A DNA stretch of 64,000 nt, taken from contig NZ_KQ236745.1 of the NCBI RefSeq assembly GCF_001185345.1, positions 316,478-380,477 on the forward strand, in the 5' to 3' direction. Shown here in pieces: positions 44,373 through 53,088 of this stretch (the first letter of the stretch is position 1; the number at the start of each line of letters is the position of its first letter). The position numbers and the translations under genes were made by a program. Source of the DNA: Dorea sp. D27. GTDB taxonomy: Bacteria > Bacillota > Clostridia > Lachnospirales > Lachnospiraceae. The notes under the pieces are model-generated. The model worked only from the letters and a program-made list of their open reading frames with translations, made no database searches and was not told the DNA's origin.

Positions 44373-45203
44373 ATGTTGAATATTAAATACGGTGCACTGG
44401 ATTTTGCGCTTCCGGGACAGCTCGTCGGTAATATCAGGCTTGCCCATGAGATGGGACTGGACGGATTGGAACTCGGCTTCCTGAGATATGAGGAGAGGGG
44501 CTTTATGCTCGGACAGAAATGGTTCAGAGACTATTATCTGGAAGAAGGAGAGAAGTATGGGATTGCATTTCCGTCTATGGCGGTGTGCGAGTTCGATTTC
44601 TGTGGGCTGAAGCATCCGACTACGACAGAAAAAGGAAAACGGGTGAGGGAAATCATCGATCTGGCCATTGACACGGCGTCATATATGAAGATGGAGATGG
44701 TCATGATGCCAAGCTTTTGTGACGGATATATTGAGACGGAGGAGGACATGCATGTCACCGCCGAAGCGCTCACCTATGCATGTAAGGAAGCGGCAAAGCA
44801 CGGTATTACGATTGCGACGGAGAATCTGCTGACGATAGAAAAGAACCTGGAGCTGTTCGACAAGGTAGGACAGCCGAACTTTTCCTGCCTGTACGATTCG
44901 CAGAATTACCGTGTCTGGAAGAACTGGTCACAGCCGGAGATGTTAAGAAAGCTGGCGCGAAACAACATCCTCTATCCAGAGATACATGTCAAAGACGGTA
45001 TCGGGCAAAGCGGAAGTTCCGCATATCTCGGAGAAGGGGATACTGACTTTGAAGGGACGATGGCGGTTCTTCACGAGATAGACTACAGCGGATGGCTTCA
45101 CCTGGAGAATTTCTATGACAGGATGCCGCTGTGTGGAACGGCAGATACGTATATTGACGTGGCGAAGAAGGATCTGGAGATACTGAAGGAAGCGTGCAGA
45201 TAA
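44373..45203 (+). CDS. Xylose-isomerase-like TIM barrel 2
   Basis: The 276-residue protein is a shorter TIM barrel of the IolE/IolH-like superfamily. Metal-site candidates are the Glu in TIATENLLTIEK, the Asp in CLYDSQNYR, the His/Asp in EIHVKDGIGQ and the Glu in LHLENFYDRM. It is clearly related to the next gene (shared endings of the HVKDG and HLENFY segments), so the two form a tandem pair. Likely reactions are epimerisation, isomerisation or dehydration of a keto-sugar made by the adjacent dehydrogenase. The start lies after GAAAGAAAGAGAGG. Confidence 0.86.
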   Translation: MLNIKYGALDFALPGQLVGNIRLAHEMGLDGLELGFLRYEERGFMLGQKWFRDYYLEEGEKYGIAFPSMAVCEFDFCGLKHPTTTEKGKRVREIIDLAIDTASYMKMEMVMMPSFCDGYIETEEDMHVTAEALTYACKEAAKHGITIATENLLTIEKNLELFDKVGQPNFSCLYDSQNYRVWKNWSQPEMLRKLARNNILYPEIHVKDGIGQSGSSAYLGEGDTDFEGTMAVLHEIDYSGWLHLENFYDRMPLCGTADTYIDVAKKDLEILKEACR

Positions 45204-45231
45204 GCGGTGTTCATGCAAGGAGGGATACATA

Positions 45232-46068
45232 GTGAAAAAAGTAATGTTTGGTCTGTGCGAATGGAGCTCTCCTGTTCAGGGGCCGTATGTGTGCAGGTTT
45301 GCAAAGGATATGGGGCTTGACGGGGTAGAACTGGCACAGGGGGATTATGAGCGCAGTTTTCCCTTATCCAACCCGTATATCCAGGATATATATCTGGAAG
45401 AGGCGGCAAGGAACGGCATCGCGCTGACCGCCATTGCCGTAAACTGTCTGGATTATTATGGGATGACGAAGCCCGACGGTTCTATGCAGAAAAAGGCAGC
45501 TGTGCTGGCTATCGAAAAAGCGGTGGAGGCGGCAAAGAGGATGAGACTCCCCCTCGTACAGATACCGGCGTTCGGAGAGAGTGCCATTCATTCGGAAGAA
45601 GATTTCAGAAGTGTGGCGGCCTGTCTTGCATATGCCTGCCGCCTGGCTGCGGAGGATGGAATCACGGTGGCTTCTGAAAATGCCCTGTCTGTGGAGGAAG
45701 ACTTAAGGCTGCTCGAAGAAGTGGCATGCCCGAACCTGAAGATATATATGGATACACAGAATCCATATATCAACAAAGGATATTCTGCTCCAGAGATGAT
45801 ATATGCCCTTGGAGACAAGATCTGCGAAGTGCATGTAAAGGATGGTAAAGAAGGAGAACTGAGCGCAGCCTTACTCGGACAGGGTGTGACTTCCTTCTAT
45901 GAGTCGGTAGAAGCGCTCTGTGATATCGGCTATACCGGTTACGTTCACCTTGAGAACTTTTATGAACGGCAGCCGATGAACCATTGCGATAAAGATGCAG
46001 TAGAGCTGCTCAGAAAGGATATCGCGATACTGAAAGAATCATTCCGGGAGTATAACGGTGATACGTAG
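45232..46068 (+). CDS. Xylose-isomerase-like TIM barrel 3
   Basis: The 278-residue tandem paralogue of the preceding gene has VASENALSVEED, YMDTQNPYINKG, EVHVKDGKEG and VHLENFYERQPM at the same metal-site positions. It starts at GTG (45232), 8-9 nt after GGAGGG. Differences in the loop after the first strand (CEWSSPVQGPYVCRF) suggest a different substrate or that the two proteins work as a heteromer. It ends 17 nt before the ATPase of importer 3, so operon 2 may continue into the third cassette. Confidence 0.86.
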   Translation: MKKVMFGLCEWSSPVQGPYVCRFAKDMGLDGVELAQGDYERSFPLSNPYIQDIYLEEAARNGIALTAIAVNCLDYYGMTKPDGSMQKKAAVLAIEKAVEAAKRMRLPLVQIPAFGESAIHSEEDFRSVAACLAYACRLAAEDGITVASENALSVEEDLRLLEEVACPNLKIYMDTQNPYINKGYSAPEMIYALGDKICEVHVKDGKEGELSAALLGQGVTSFYESVEALCDIGYTGYVHLENFYERQPMNHCDKDAVELLRKDIAILKESFREYNGDT

Positions 46069-46085
46069 GATAGGAGGGGGAAGAG

Positions 46086-47615
46086 TTGGGAACCGGGCAG
46101 AAAGAAACACTATGTGAGATGAAGCAGATTACCAAATGTTTCGATAAAGTGACAGCGATAAAAGATATTGATTTTGAAATCTACGCTGGAGAGGTTCACG
46201 CGCTGATGGGAGAAAACGGTGCCGGGAAAAGTACACTGATGAAGATTTTATATGGATATTACAGCAGGACATCCGGAGACGTAAAGGTATCGGGAAAGGA
46301 AGTGCACTTTAACTCTACCCACGATGCAGAGGCGGCAGGGATAGGTATGGTACCGCAGGAGATTGACCTGTTTCCAGAGCTGACCGTGACGGAGAATCTC
46401 TTTGTCGGAAGGAAGCGGCCGAGAAAAAGATGGGGCGGTTTTGACACCGGGAAGATGCAGGAAGAGGCAAGAGAGGTATTTGAAAAGCTCGATGTCAATC
46501 TGGATGTGGCCTCTCAGGTAAAACATCTTTCCGTGGCAAACTGTCAGATGATAGAGATTGCCAGAGCGCTCATCCGGCAGGCCAAGGTCATCATCTTTGA
46601 TGAACCGACCGCCTCTCTGACCGACCGGGAAACCGAGCGTCTTTTTAAAGTGATCCAGGAGTTGAAAGAGGCGGGAGTGGGCGTTGTGTATATCTCCCAC
46701 CGGCTGGAAGAAATCTTTCGTATCTGTGACAGAATCACGGTGCTTCGGGACGGAAGATGGGTCGCCTCAGATGTAATCTCTGAATTCAGCCAGGACAAGC
46801 TGGTGAAGCTGATGGTAGGCCGCCCGCTGTCGCAGCTCTTCACAAGAGGAGTGAGCAGGATAGGAAATACTGTGCTGTCTGTCGAAGGGTTATCGTCAGA
46901 TGGAAGGTTTTCCGATGTCAGCTTTGAGATACGCGAAGGCGAAGTGGTAGGCATGGCCGGACTCATAGGGGCCGGGCGCAGTGAGATTGGACAGGCACTG
47001 TTCGGGGTGCTTCCGGTGGCCTCCGGAGTCGTAAAGATACACGGGAAAGAAGTGCATATCAAGTCGCCCGAGGACGCGATGAGGAAAAAGATCGTCTATC
47101 TGCCGGAAGAGCGGAGATCTCAGGGGCTGATTCTGCCGATGAGCATCGGGAGCAACATCTCTCTGGCATCGCTTGGCAGCCTGACAAGATACGGTTTCGT
47201 CAACTTTAAGAAAGAAAAAGAGATATCAGACAGATATATCCATACCTTAAGCATACGCGGCGCGTCTGTCGATAAACCGGTAAGCCAGCTCTCAGGAGGC
47301 AATCAGCAGAAAGTCGTAGTGTCCAAGATAATGGTGAGAGAGCCGGAGATACTCATACTGGATGAGCCTACGAGGGGCATCGATATCGGCGCAAAATCAG
47401 AGATATACAAATTGATTGATGAACTGGCAGGCCAGGGCAAAGCTATTCTGCTCATATCATCAGAGCTTCCGGAAGTGCTGTCCATGTCGGACCGTATTCT
47501 TGTCATGCATGAAGGAAAGCTGACCGGAGAGTTTGACAAAGAGGAGGCCACACAGGAGAAGATAGGTCTGGCCGCTTCCGGAGTGGCTGACGGCAGACAG
47601 ATTGATACGGATTAA
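46086..47615 (+). CDS. Sugar ABC transporter ATPase 3 (RbsA-like)
   Basis: The 509-residue double-domain ATPase has Walker A GENGAGKSTLMKIL (~residue 38), Walker B VIIFDEPTASLTD, a degenerate second P-loop GLIGAGRSEIGQ and signature LSGGNQQKVVVSKIM with LILDEPTRGIDIGAK. It starts at TTG 46086, about 6-8 nt after GGAGGGGG; no ATG lies nearby in frame. It leads a cassette with two different permeases, so the transporter should be a heterodimer in the membrane. Confidence 0.94.
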   Translation: MGTGQKETLCEMKQITKCFDKVTAIKDIDFEIYAGEVHALMGENGAGKSTLMKILYGYYSRTSGDVKVSGKEVHFNSTHDAEAAGIGMVPQEIDLFPELTVTENLFVGRKRPRKRWGGFDTGKMQEEAREVFEKLDVNLDVASQVKHLSVANCQMIEIARALIRQAKVIIFDEPTASLTDRETERLFKVIQELKEAGVGVVYISHRLEEIFRICDRITVLRDGRWVASDVISEFSQDKLVKLMVGRPLSQLFTRGVSRIGNTVLSVEGLSSDGRFSDVSFEIREGEVVGMAGLIGAGRSEIGQALFGVLPVASGVVKIHGKEVHIKSPEDAMRKKIVYLPEERRSQGLILPMSIGSNISLASLGSLTRYGFVNFKKEKEISDRYIHTLSIRGASVDKPVSQLSGGNQQKVVVSKIMVREPEILILDEPTRGIDIGAKSEIYKLIDELAGQGKAILLISSELPEVLSMSDRILVMHEGKLTGEFDKEEATQEKIGLAASGVADGRQIDTD

Positions 47616-47635
47616 ATGAGGGAGGAATGGAGACT

Positions 47636-48610
47636 ATGGAAAAGAAAAAAAGTATAAACGCCACAGTTATAAGGCTGCTCCTTCGTCCGTCGACACCGTC
47701 GCTTGTATTCTCTATTATTTTGCTTATGGCCTTTTCTGCGGCTGCCAGCGGCTTTATGACTTTTGACAATATTCAGGCGATACTCGTACAGACTGTGGTC
47801 ATCGGCATTATGGCGATCGCCCTTAATTTTGTCATATTGCTCGGAGAGATTGATATATCGGTCGGATCGCAGCTCGCCGTCTGTGCCTATGCATTCGGCT
47901 ATGTCGTTACCTGGACGGATTCGCTGCTTCTCGGTCTTCTGGCGGCTATGGCCGGAGGGGGGATACTCGGGCTGATCAACGGCCTGCTCGTTGCGAAGCT
48001 GAACCTGTCGTCGTTTATCGTGACACTGGCCACACAGAACGTGCTGCGGGGGATACTGCTTGTGTATGCAGGCGGCGGGGCGATGAACCTGACGGCGGAG
48101 CACCGGGCGCTTGGCATCGGTACATTTCTTGGGATCAATAATTCCGTATACGTATTTCTCCTCGTGTTTGCCGTCTGTGCCGTATTGAGCAGGCACACGA
48201 CATGGGGGAGGGACGTATATGCAATCGGCGGGAACAGAGGGGCGGCCGGGATGGCAGGACTCCCCGTTGCCAGTACATATATAAGAGCTTACATGCTGCT
48301 CGGAATATGCTGCGGACTCACAGGGGGAATCTTCCTCTGTCAGATCGGGCAGCTTCAGGCGGCGATAGCAAATGGTTACGAGATGCGTGTCATTGCGGCG
48401 GTGGCAATTGGGGGAACATCCATGGCAGGGGGAAGAGGCTCTGCGCTGTCGCCTCTTGTCGGGTCGATACTGATTGGCATCATATTGAACGGCATGTCGG
48501 TGATGGCAGTGCCTTCAACATTCGAGTCACTTGTATTGGGAGCGATTATACTATTAGCTGTTGCAGTAGACGCAGCGCGGCATAAGGTGGTGGATAAGCA
48601 TTATGAATAA
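47636..48610 (+). CDS. Sugar ABC transporter permease 3a
   Basis: The 324-residue ribose-type permease has FVILLGEIDISVGSQLAVCA, the early membrane motif with Glu-Ile in place of the more usual Gly-Val/Ile, and AVAIGGTSMAGGRGSALSPL late in the chain. The ATG at 47636 is preferred (GGAGG at 47621-47625); the ATG at 47627 is only 1 nt from it. Its last codons overlap the start of permease 3b by 8 nt. Two adjacent permeases in one cassette are typical of some rhamnose, autoinducer-2 and erythritol-type importers. Confidence 0.9.
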   Translation: MEKKKSINATVIRLLLRPSTPSLVFSIILLMAFSAAASGFMTFDNIQAILVQTVVIGIMAIALNFVILLGEIDISVGSQLAVCAYAFGYVVTWTDSLLLGLLAAMAGGGILGLINGLLVAKLNLSSFIVTLATQNVLRGILLVYAGGGAMNLTAEHRALGIGTFLGINNSVYVFLLVFAVCAVLSRHTTWGRDVYAIGGNRGAAGMAGLPVASTYIRAYMLLGICCGLTGGIFLCQIGQLQAAIANGYEMRVIAAVAIGGTSMAGGRGSALSPLVGSILIGIILNGMSVMAVPSTFESLVLGAIILLAVAVDAARHKVVDKHYE

Positions 48611-49556
48611 ATTTCAGACATTTATAAGAAAAGAACCGGCTCGTATCTGCATGCTTTTGCTCATTATCGTCGTGGAATGTGTCGTATTTTCAAGCACCGG
48701 ATATTTTTTTACGGCCAGCAACATCTTTGATGCACTCAGGGCATCGGTAGAAATCGGGCTGGCGGCGCTTGGAATGACTTTCGTCATTATGACGACGGGA
48801 ATCGATCTGTCTGTCGGTTCGCTGCTGGCGCTCGTCTCGGTGACGATTGGCTTCACGTATCAGGCGGGGTGCCCCTTCTTCCTTTCCTTGATATTAGGAA
48901 TTGTGGTAGGCATTGCGGGGGGAGCTTTTAATGGGGTGCTCATCGTATATGGAAAGCTGCATCCGTTTGTAGTGACGCTTGGAACGTTCTCTTTCTACAG
49001 GGGAATCGCCTATGCAGCCACAGACGCCGGCGCGGTATCTGTGTTCCCTGATGCCTATGCCTACGCAGGAAGAGCATATATACTGGGAGTCGTTCCGATT
49101 CAGGTCGTCGTGTTTATCGTACTGACGATACTCGTCTGGATACTGAGCAAGAAGACGCCGTTTGGGACATATGTCACTGCCATGGGATATAACGAAGAGG
49201 CAGCGAAATTTTCAGGTGTGCAGGTCAGAAAATTTAAAATGCTCGTATACATACTGATAGGATTCCTCGTAGCAGTGGCAGCCATTATCTATACATCAAG
49301 GGTGTCCACGGCAAGAGGAAATGCGGCAATCGGCATGGAGCTGAATGTGATTGCAGCCGTCGTCCTTGGAGGGACGGATATAAAAGGCGGAAAGGGAACG
49401 ATTATCGGAACCTTTCTGGGGGTTGTCATATTGGCATTCCTGAAAAATGGTCTGGCTATGCTGTCCATCCGGGGCGATTGGGCCTTGTGTGTGACAGGCG
49501 TCGTCCTTCTGCTCGGTATCTTATTGAACCGTGCGTTGGAAGTCAGACAAGAGTAA
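48603..49556 (+). CDS. Sugar ABC transporter permease 3b
   Basis: The 317-residue second permease of cassette 3 has VIMTTGIDLSVGSLLALVSV (~residue 61) and VVLGGTDIKGGKGTIIGTFL (~residue 253). It overlaps permease 3a by 8 nt, so equal production is likely. It is closer to the consensus of the family than 3a. A heterodimeric channel with 3a is predicted. Confidence 0.92.
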   Translation: MNKFQTFIRKEPARICMLLLIIVVECVVFSSTGYFFTASNIFDALRASVEIGLAALGMTFVIMTTGIDLSVGSLLALVSVTIGFTYQAGCPFFLSLILGIVVGIAGGAFNGVLIVYGKLHPFVVTLGTFSFYRGIAYAATDAGAVSVFPDAYAYAGRAYILGVVPIQVVVFIVLTILVWILSKKTPFGTYVTAMGYNEEAAKFSGVQVRKFKMLVYILIGFLVAVAAIIYTSRVSTARGNAAIGMELNVIAAVVLGGTDIKGGKGTIIGTFLGVVILAFLKNGLAMLSIRGDWALCVTGVVLLLGILLNRALEVRQE

Positions 49557-49609
49557 GAACTATACTGCTGCCGGCAGTATAAATAAACAGAAAAAAAGGA
49601 GAAGATATT

Positions 49610-50656
49610 ATGAGAAAAAGAATGTTATCAGCCGTATTAGCGGCAATGCTGCTCGTCTGTGGTATCGCTGGATGTACGACGAAGAAAGCAGAGGATACGT
49701 CCAAGGACGCGAAAGACGGCACAAAAGGTGAAGAGAAGGTGACGATTGGGATGTGCCCGAAGTTCACGAGCGACCCATATATGGTAGCAGCCGGAGAAGG
49801 GGCGCAGGAGGCCTGCGACGAGCTCGGATATACGCTCGACTTTAACGGGCCGGTCAACGCAGATATCGCGGCACAGTCCGATATCATCGACCAGTGGACG
49901 CAGAAGAAATATACCGCCATCACCATATCGGCCAATGATGCGGATGCGCTTTCCCCTGCTATGAAAGCAGCTATGGATGCAGGCATCTATACTTCAGCAT
50001 GGGATGCAGACGTGAATGCAGATTCCAGAGAATTATTCCTGAATCAGGTCACATTTGAAGGCATGGGCAAGACGATGGTGGACATGATGGTAGAGGAAGC
50101 AGGCGATTCCGGTGATTTTCTCGTAGTGACCGCTGTGCTTACGGCCCCGAACCAGAACGCATGGATTGAAGAGATGAAGAAATACATGGAAGCCAACTAT
50201 CCTGACATGAGGATTGCAGATATCCTGGCCGGTGATGAGGATCTTGCAAAAAGCAGGGACGTCACGCTAAACTACTTGAGAAGCCATCCGGACACGAAAG
50301 GTGTCTTTGCCGTGACCGGTATGGCAAGCCCTGGAGTATGCGAGGCGATTGAACAGCTTGACCTTGTAGGGACAGTTGCCGTTACGGGACTTGGCGTTCC
50401 AAGCCTTATCAAAGACTACTTAAAGAAGGGAACAATCAAGCAATGCTGCCTGTGGAGCCCGTATGACATCGGTTACGGGGCGATGTACCTGGCTAAGACA
50501 CAGATAGACGGGAAAGTAGATAAGGCAAAGGAGCAGGGGTATATCGAGGCGGGAAGACTTGGAAAGCTTGAGATAATAGACAAGGATAAAGGCATCGTAC
50601 TGCTGGGAGAACCGCTCATATTTACGAAGGATAATGTAGATGACTATAATTTCTGA
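49610..50656 (+). CDS. Sugar ABC transporter substrate-binding lipoprotein 3
   Basis: The 348-residue binding protein has a signal peptide and lipobox GIAGCTT (Cys ~residue 22), then an acidic/Lys linker. VTIGMCPKFTSDPYMVAAGE and AITISANDADALSPAMKAAM resemble the autoinducer-2/rhamnose-type branch of the family, which fits the two-permease cassette, but the ligand is not evident. It follows permease 3b by 53 nt, has GGAG before the start, and abuts the next dehydrogenase gene. Confidence 0.9.
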   Translation: MRKRMLSAVLAAMLLVCGIAGCTTKKAEDTSKDAKDGTKGEEKVTIGMCPKFTSDPYMVAAGEGAQEACDELGYTLDFNGPVNADIAAQSDIIDQWTQKKYTAITISANDADALSPAMKAAMDAGIYTSAWDADVNADSRELFLNQVTFEGMGKTMVDMMVEEAGDSGDFLVVTAVLTAPNQNAWIEEMKKYMEANYPDMRIADILAGDEDLAKSRDVTLNYLRSHPDTKGVFAVTGMASPGVCEAIEQLDLVGTVAVTGLGVPSLIKDYLKKGTIKQCCLWSPYDIGYGAMYLAKTQIDGKVDKAKEQGYIEAGRLGKLEIIDKDKGIVLLGEPLIFTKDNVDDYNF

Positions 50657-50692
50657 TTGTGTGGCATGAGGAACTGGAAAGAAGGGAAAAGG

Positions 50693-51820
50693 ATGCAGAA
50701 ATCAATAAACTTTGCGCTCGTAGGACACATGTTCATGGGAAGGGCACACAGCCACGCGCTCAATGATGTCACTATGTTCATGAAAGATCTGGGCATACGG
50801 CCGGTACTGAAGACGATATGCGGGGTCGGAGCAGGTCTGGAGGATACGAGGGAACGATTCCACTGGGAAAAGAGTGAGACAGACTGGCACAAGGTGGTCA
50901 CGGATCCGGAAATTGATGTAGTCAGTATCGCAGTTCCTGGTTTTCTCCACAAAGAGATTGCTGTGGAGGCAGCCAGAAATGGAAAACATATCTTGAGCGA
51001 AAAGCCGCTCGCCCGCAATTATGAGGAAGCGTATGAGATGTATGAGGCCGCCAGGGACAATCACGTCCTGAATATGGTGAATTTCAACTACCGGAGGATT
51101 CCGGCGGTGGCGCTGGCAAAGCAGTTGATTGAAGAAGGGCAGCTTGGACAGATAGTAAGCTACAAGGGCTTCTACCAGCAGGACTGGGCATTGTTCGGCG
51201 CACCGATGTCCTGGAGATATAAGAGCGAGATGGTCGGCAAGGGGCCGCTGGAAATGGGCATACATATCACTGATATGGCAAGATGGCTTGTGGGCGAAAT
51301 CGATGAAGTCGTATCTGTCATGAAGACAGTCGTAAAGGAACGGCAGACGGCAGACGGCAGCAAGGAGGCGGTTACCAATGATGACAACACCGTATGGCTG
51401 GCCAGGTTCAAAGATGGCTTCATGGGTATGTTCGAGGCATCGAGGGCTCATATGGGAAGAAAGAACTTCCAGTGGTTCGAGATAAACGGAACGAAAGGTT
51501 CTCTGCGCTTTGAACTGGAGAGGATGAATGAATTAAATGTATATCTGAGTAATGACTGCGAAGACCGCAGAGGATTCCGGAATATCATCGTGACAGAGGA
51601 GATGCATCAATACATGAAGAACTGGTGGCCGGCCGGACATATGCTCGGATGGGAACATACGGTGCTGCATCAATATTATGAATTTCTCAAGGCGTTCGAG
51701 GAAGGAAGCATGCCAAGCCCCAGCTTTGAGGATGGGATGAAAGCGCAGAAGGTGCTGGATGCCGTAGTCAAATCCGCAGAGGAGAACAGATGGGTCTCTG
51801 TAGACGAGATAGGAAGATGA
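50693..51820 (+). CDS. Gfo/Idh/MocA dehydrogenase 4
   Basis: The 375-residue member has an unusual nucleotide-binding turn (FALVGHMFMGRAHSHAL) and HILSEKPLARNYEEAY. The later segment GPLEMGIHITDMARWL places a Glu where the other three have Asp before the catalytic His. This subgroup includes enzymes oxidising C3 of glucosides or anhydrosugars. The ATG at 50693 follows AAGGG; a longer frame begins at 50657 without a ribosome binding site. With the TIM barrel 35 nt downstream it forms an oxidise-then-eliminate/epimerise pair, and importer 3 should bring its substrate. Confidence 0.87.
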   Translation: MQKSINFALVGHMFMGRAHSHALNDVTMFMKDLGIRPVLKTICGVGAGLEDTRERFHWEKSETDWHKVVTDPEIDVVSIAVPGFLHKEIAVEAARNGKHILSEKPLARNYEEAYEMYEAARDNHVLNMVNFNYRRIPAVALAKQLIEEGQLGQIVSYKGFYQQDWALFGAPMSWRYKSEMVGKGPLEMGIHITDMARWLVGEIDEVVSVMKTVVKERQTADGSKEAVTNDDNTVWLARFKDGFMGMFEASRAHMGRKNFQWFEINGTKGSLRFELERMNELNVYLSNDCEDRRGFRNIIVTEEMHQYMKNWWPAGHMLGWEHTVLHQYYEFLKAFEEGSMPSPSFEDGMKAQKVLDAVVKSAEENRWVSVDEIGR

Positions 51821-51855
51821 TGCATACCGGACATGAGAGAGAAGGAGGGTAAAAT

Positions 51856-52863
51856 ATGCACTTATCATTAATGACAGACAGTCTCGGTAAACTTACTTTT
51901 GAAGAGATGCTCGATACGGCCTCGATGCTCGGAGTCGAAACGCTGGAGATTCCGACAGGCGGATATTCCAACGCGCCTCATATGGATATCGACAGGCTGC
52001 TGGAAAGCAAAGAGGCAAGAGAGAGCTACATGAGGGCAATAGAGAGCAGAGGGCTGAAGCTGGAAGTGCTCAACTGCAACGGGAATCAGCTGTCCCCGGA
52101 TGCCCAGGGAGAAAAGGACGCGCTGCTCGTAGAGAAGACGTTCCGGCTTGCAGAACTGCTGGGAGTGGAGAAGATAGCGATGATGTCCGGGCTGCCGGGC
52201 GGGGGGCCGGAGGCAAAGTACTCCAACTGGGTTATCTGCTGCTGGCCGCCTGTCATGCTGGAGATGCTCGATTACCAGTGGAATGAGGTCGGGATACCAT
52301 ACTGGGAAAAGACAGCAAGGCTTGCAGAAAGCCACGGAATCAAAAAGATTGCGTTGGAGGTCCATCCGACACAGATAGTCTATAACGTGCCGACTTTGCT
52401 GAGGCTGAGGAATGCGATAGGACCAATCATCGGTGCCAATCTGGACCCAAGCCATCTGTTTTTCATGGGGATGGATCCGATAGAGGCGGCGAAGGCACTC
52501 GGGGCGGAACAGGCCATCCACCATGTTCATGCGAAGGACACGCATATCGAAAAAGATGTCAAGGATCTGAACGGCTGCCATGAGACGGCGGCTTATCTGA
52601 GCAATCCGGCGTTTGAACGTTCCTGGACGTACTGTGCGCTGGGATACGGGCATGACGTGTTCTGGTGGAAGCGTTATCTCATGACGCTGCTGCAGTTTGG
52701 CTATGACGGGCCATTGAGTCTGGAGATTGAAGACGTTGTCATGCCAAGCGTCATCGCGACAGCCAAGTCGGCAGATTTGCTGAAAGAGGCCATGCCGCAC
52801 GATTATACGAGAGATTTCCCACAGCATCTGCTGGAAATCAAAGGGCTGGGGTTTGATATCTGA
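51856..52863 (+). CDS. Xylose-isomerase-like TIM barrel 4
   Basis: The 335-residue long TIM barrel has ALEVHPTQIVYNVPTLL, ANLDPSHLFFMG, HHVHAKDTHIEKD and LSLEIEDVVMP at the metal site. WVICCWPPVMLEMLDYQWNE and RSWTYCALGYGHDVFWWKRY resemble the branch found next to Gfo/Idh dehydrogenases in 3-keto-glycoside and C-glycoside systems. It may therefore act on a 3-keto sugar made by dehydrogenase 4. It is the last gene of the third cassette and is followed by a strong terminator. Confidence 0.86.
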   Translation: MHLSLMTDSLGKLTFEEMLDTASMLGVETLEIPTGGYSNAPHMDIDRLLESKEARESYMRAIESRGLKLEVLNCNGNQLSPDAQGEKDALLVEKTFRLAELLGVEKIAMMSGLPGGGPEAKYSNWVICCWPPVMLEMLDYQWNEVGIPYWEKTARLAESHGIKKIALEVHPTQIVYNVPTLLRLRNAIGPIIGANLDPSHLFFMGMDPIEAAKALGAEQAIHHVHAKDTHIEKDVKDLNGCHETAAYLSNPAFERSWTYCALGYGHDVFWWKRYLMTLLQFGYDGPLSLEIEDVVMPSVIATAKSADLLKEAMPHDYTRDFPQHLLEIKGLGFDI

Positions 52864-52914
52864 CAGATGATACGGGCCGTGGCAATAACATAGTATAGAA
52901 AGGCTTTCTGGCCG

Positions 52915-52980
52915 GCCATATTGTATCCTTTCTGAACGTGACAGTTTTGCAAAGGGTATAATATGGCTTTTTATATTTTT
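52915..52980 (+). terminator. Terminator closing the third ABC cassette
   Basis: A 17-bp stem with two G-T pairs (52915-52931 with 52951-52967) is followed by T-rich sequence. Confidence 0.8.
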
Positions 52981-53022
52981 ATATAATAATAGGTTGACTT
53001 TTTTATATTTATATATAATAAT
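52968..53022. repeat. AT-only direct repeats before the XRE-Uma2 gene
   Basis: A 23-bp sequence made only of A and T occurs at 52968-52990 and again at 53000-53022 with one substitution, 32 bp apart. The repeats bracket the -35 box of the candidate promoter, a likely operator arrangement for the downstream helix-turn-helix protein. Confidence 0.65.
52994..53021 (+). promoter_or_regulatory. Candidate promoter of the XRE-Uma2 gene
   Basis: TTGACT (52994-52999) and TAATAA (53016-53021) are 16 bp apart. The -10 box lies inside the second AT repeat, so binding there would block transcription. Confidence 0.5.
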
Positions 53023-53088
53023 TTACATAGGAAGCTTATGTTGATTGATATTGTCAGGCAGTATCTATTTTCGAGAGGAGGGATGCCG

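Noticed and set aside
52968-53022. Replication origin or centromere-like AT-rich repeats
   Set aside because: There are only two copies, next to a promoter for a DNA-binding protein, and no DnaA boxes or partition genes. An operator is the simpler reading.
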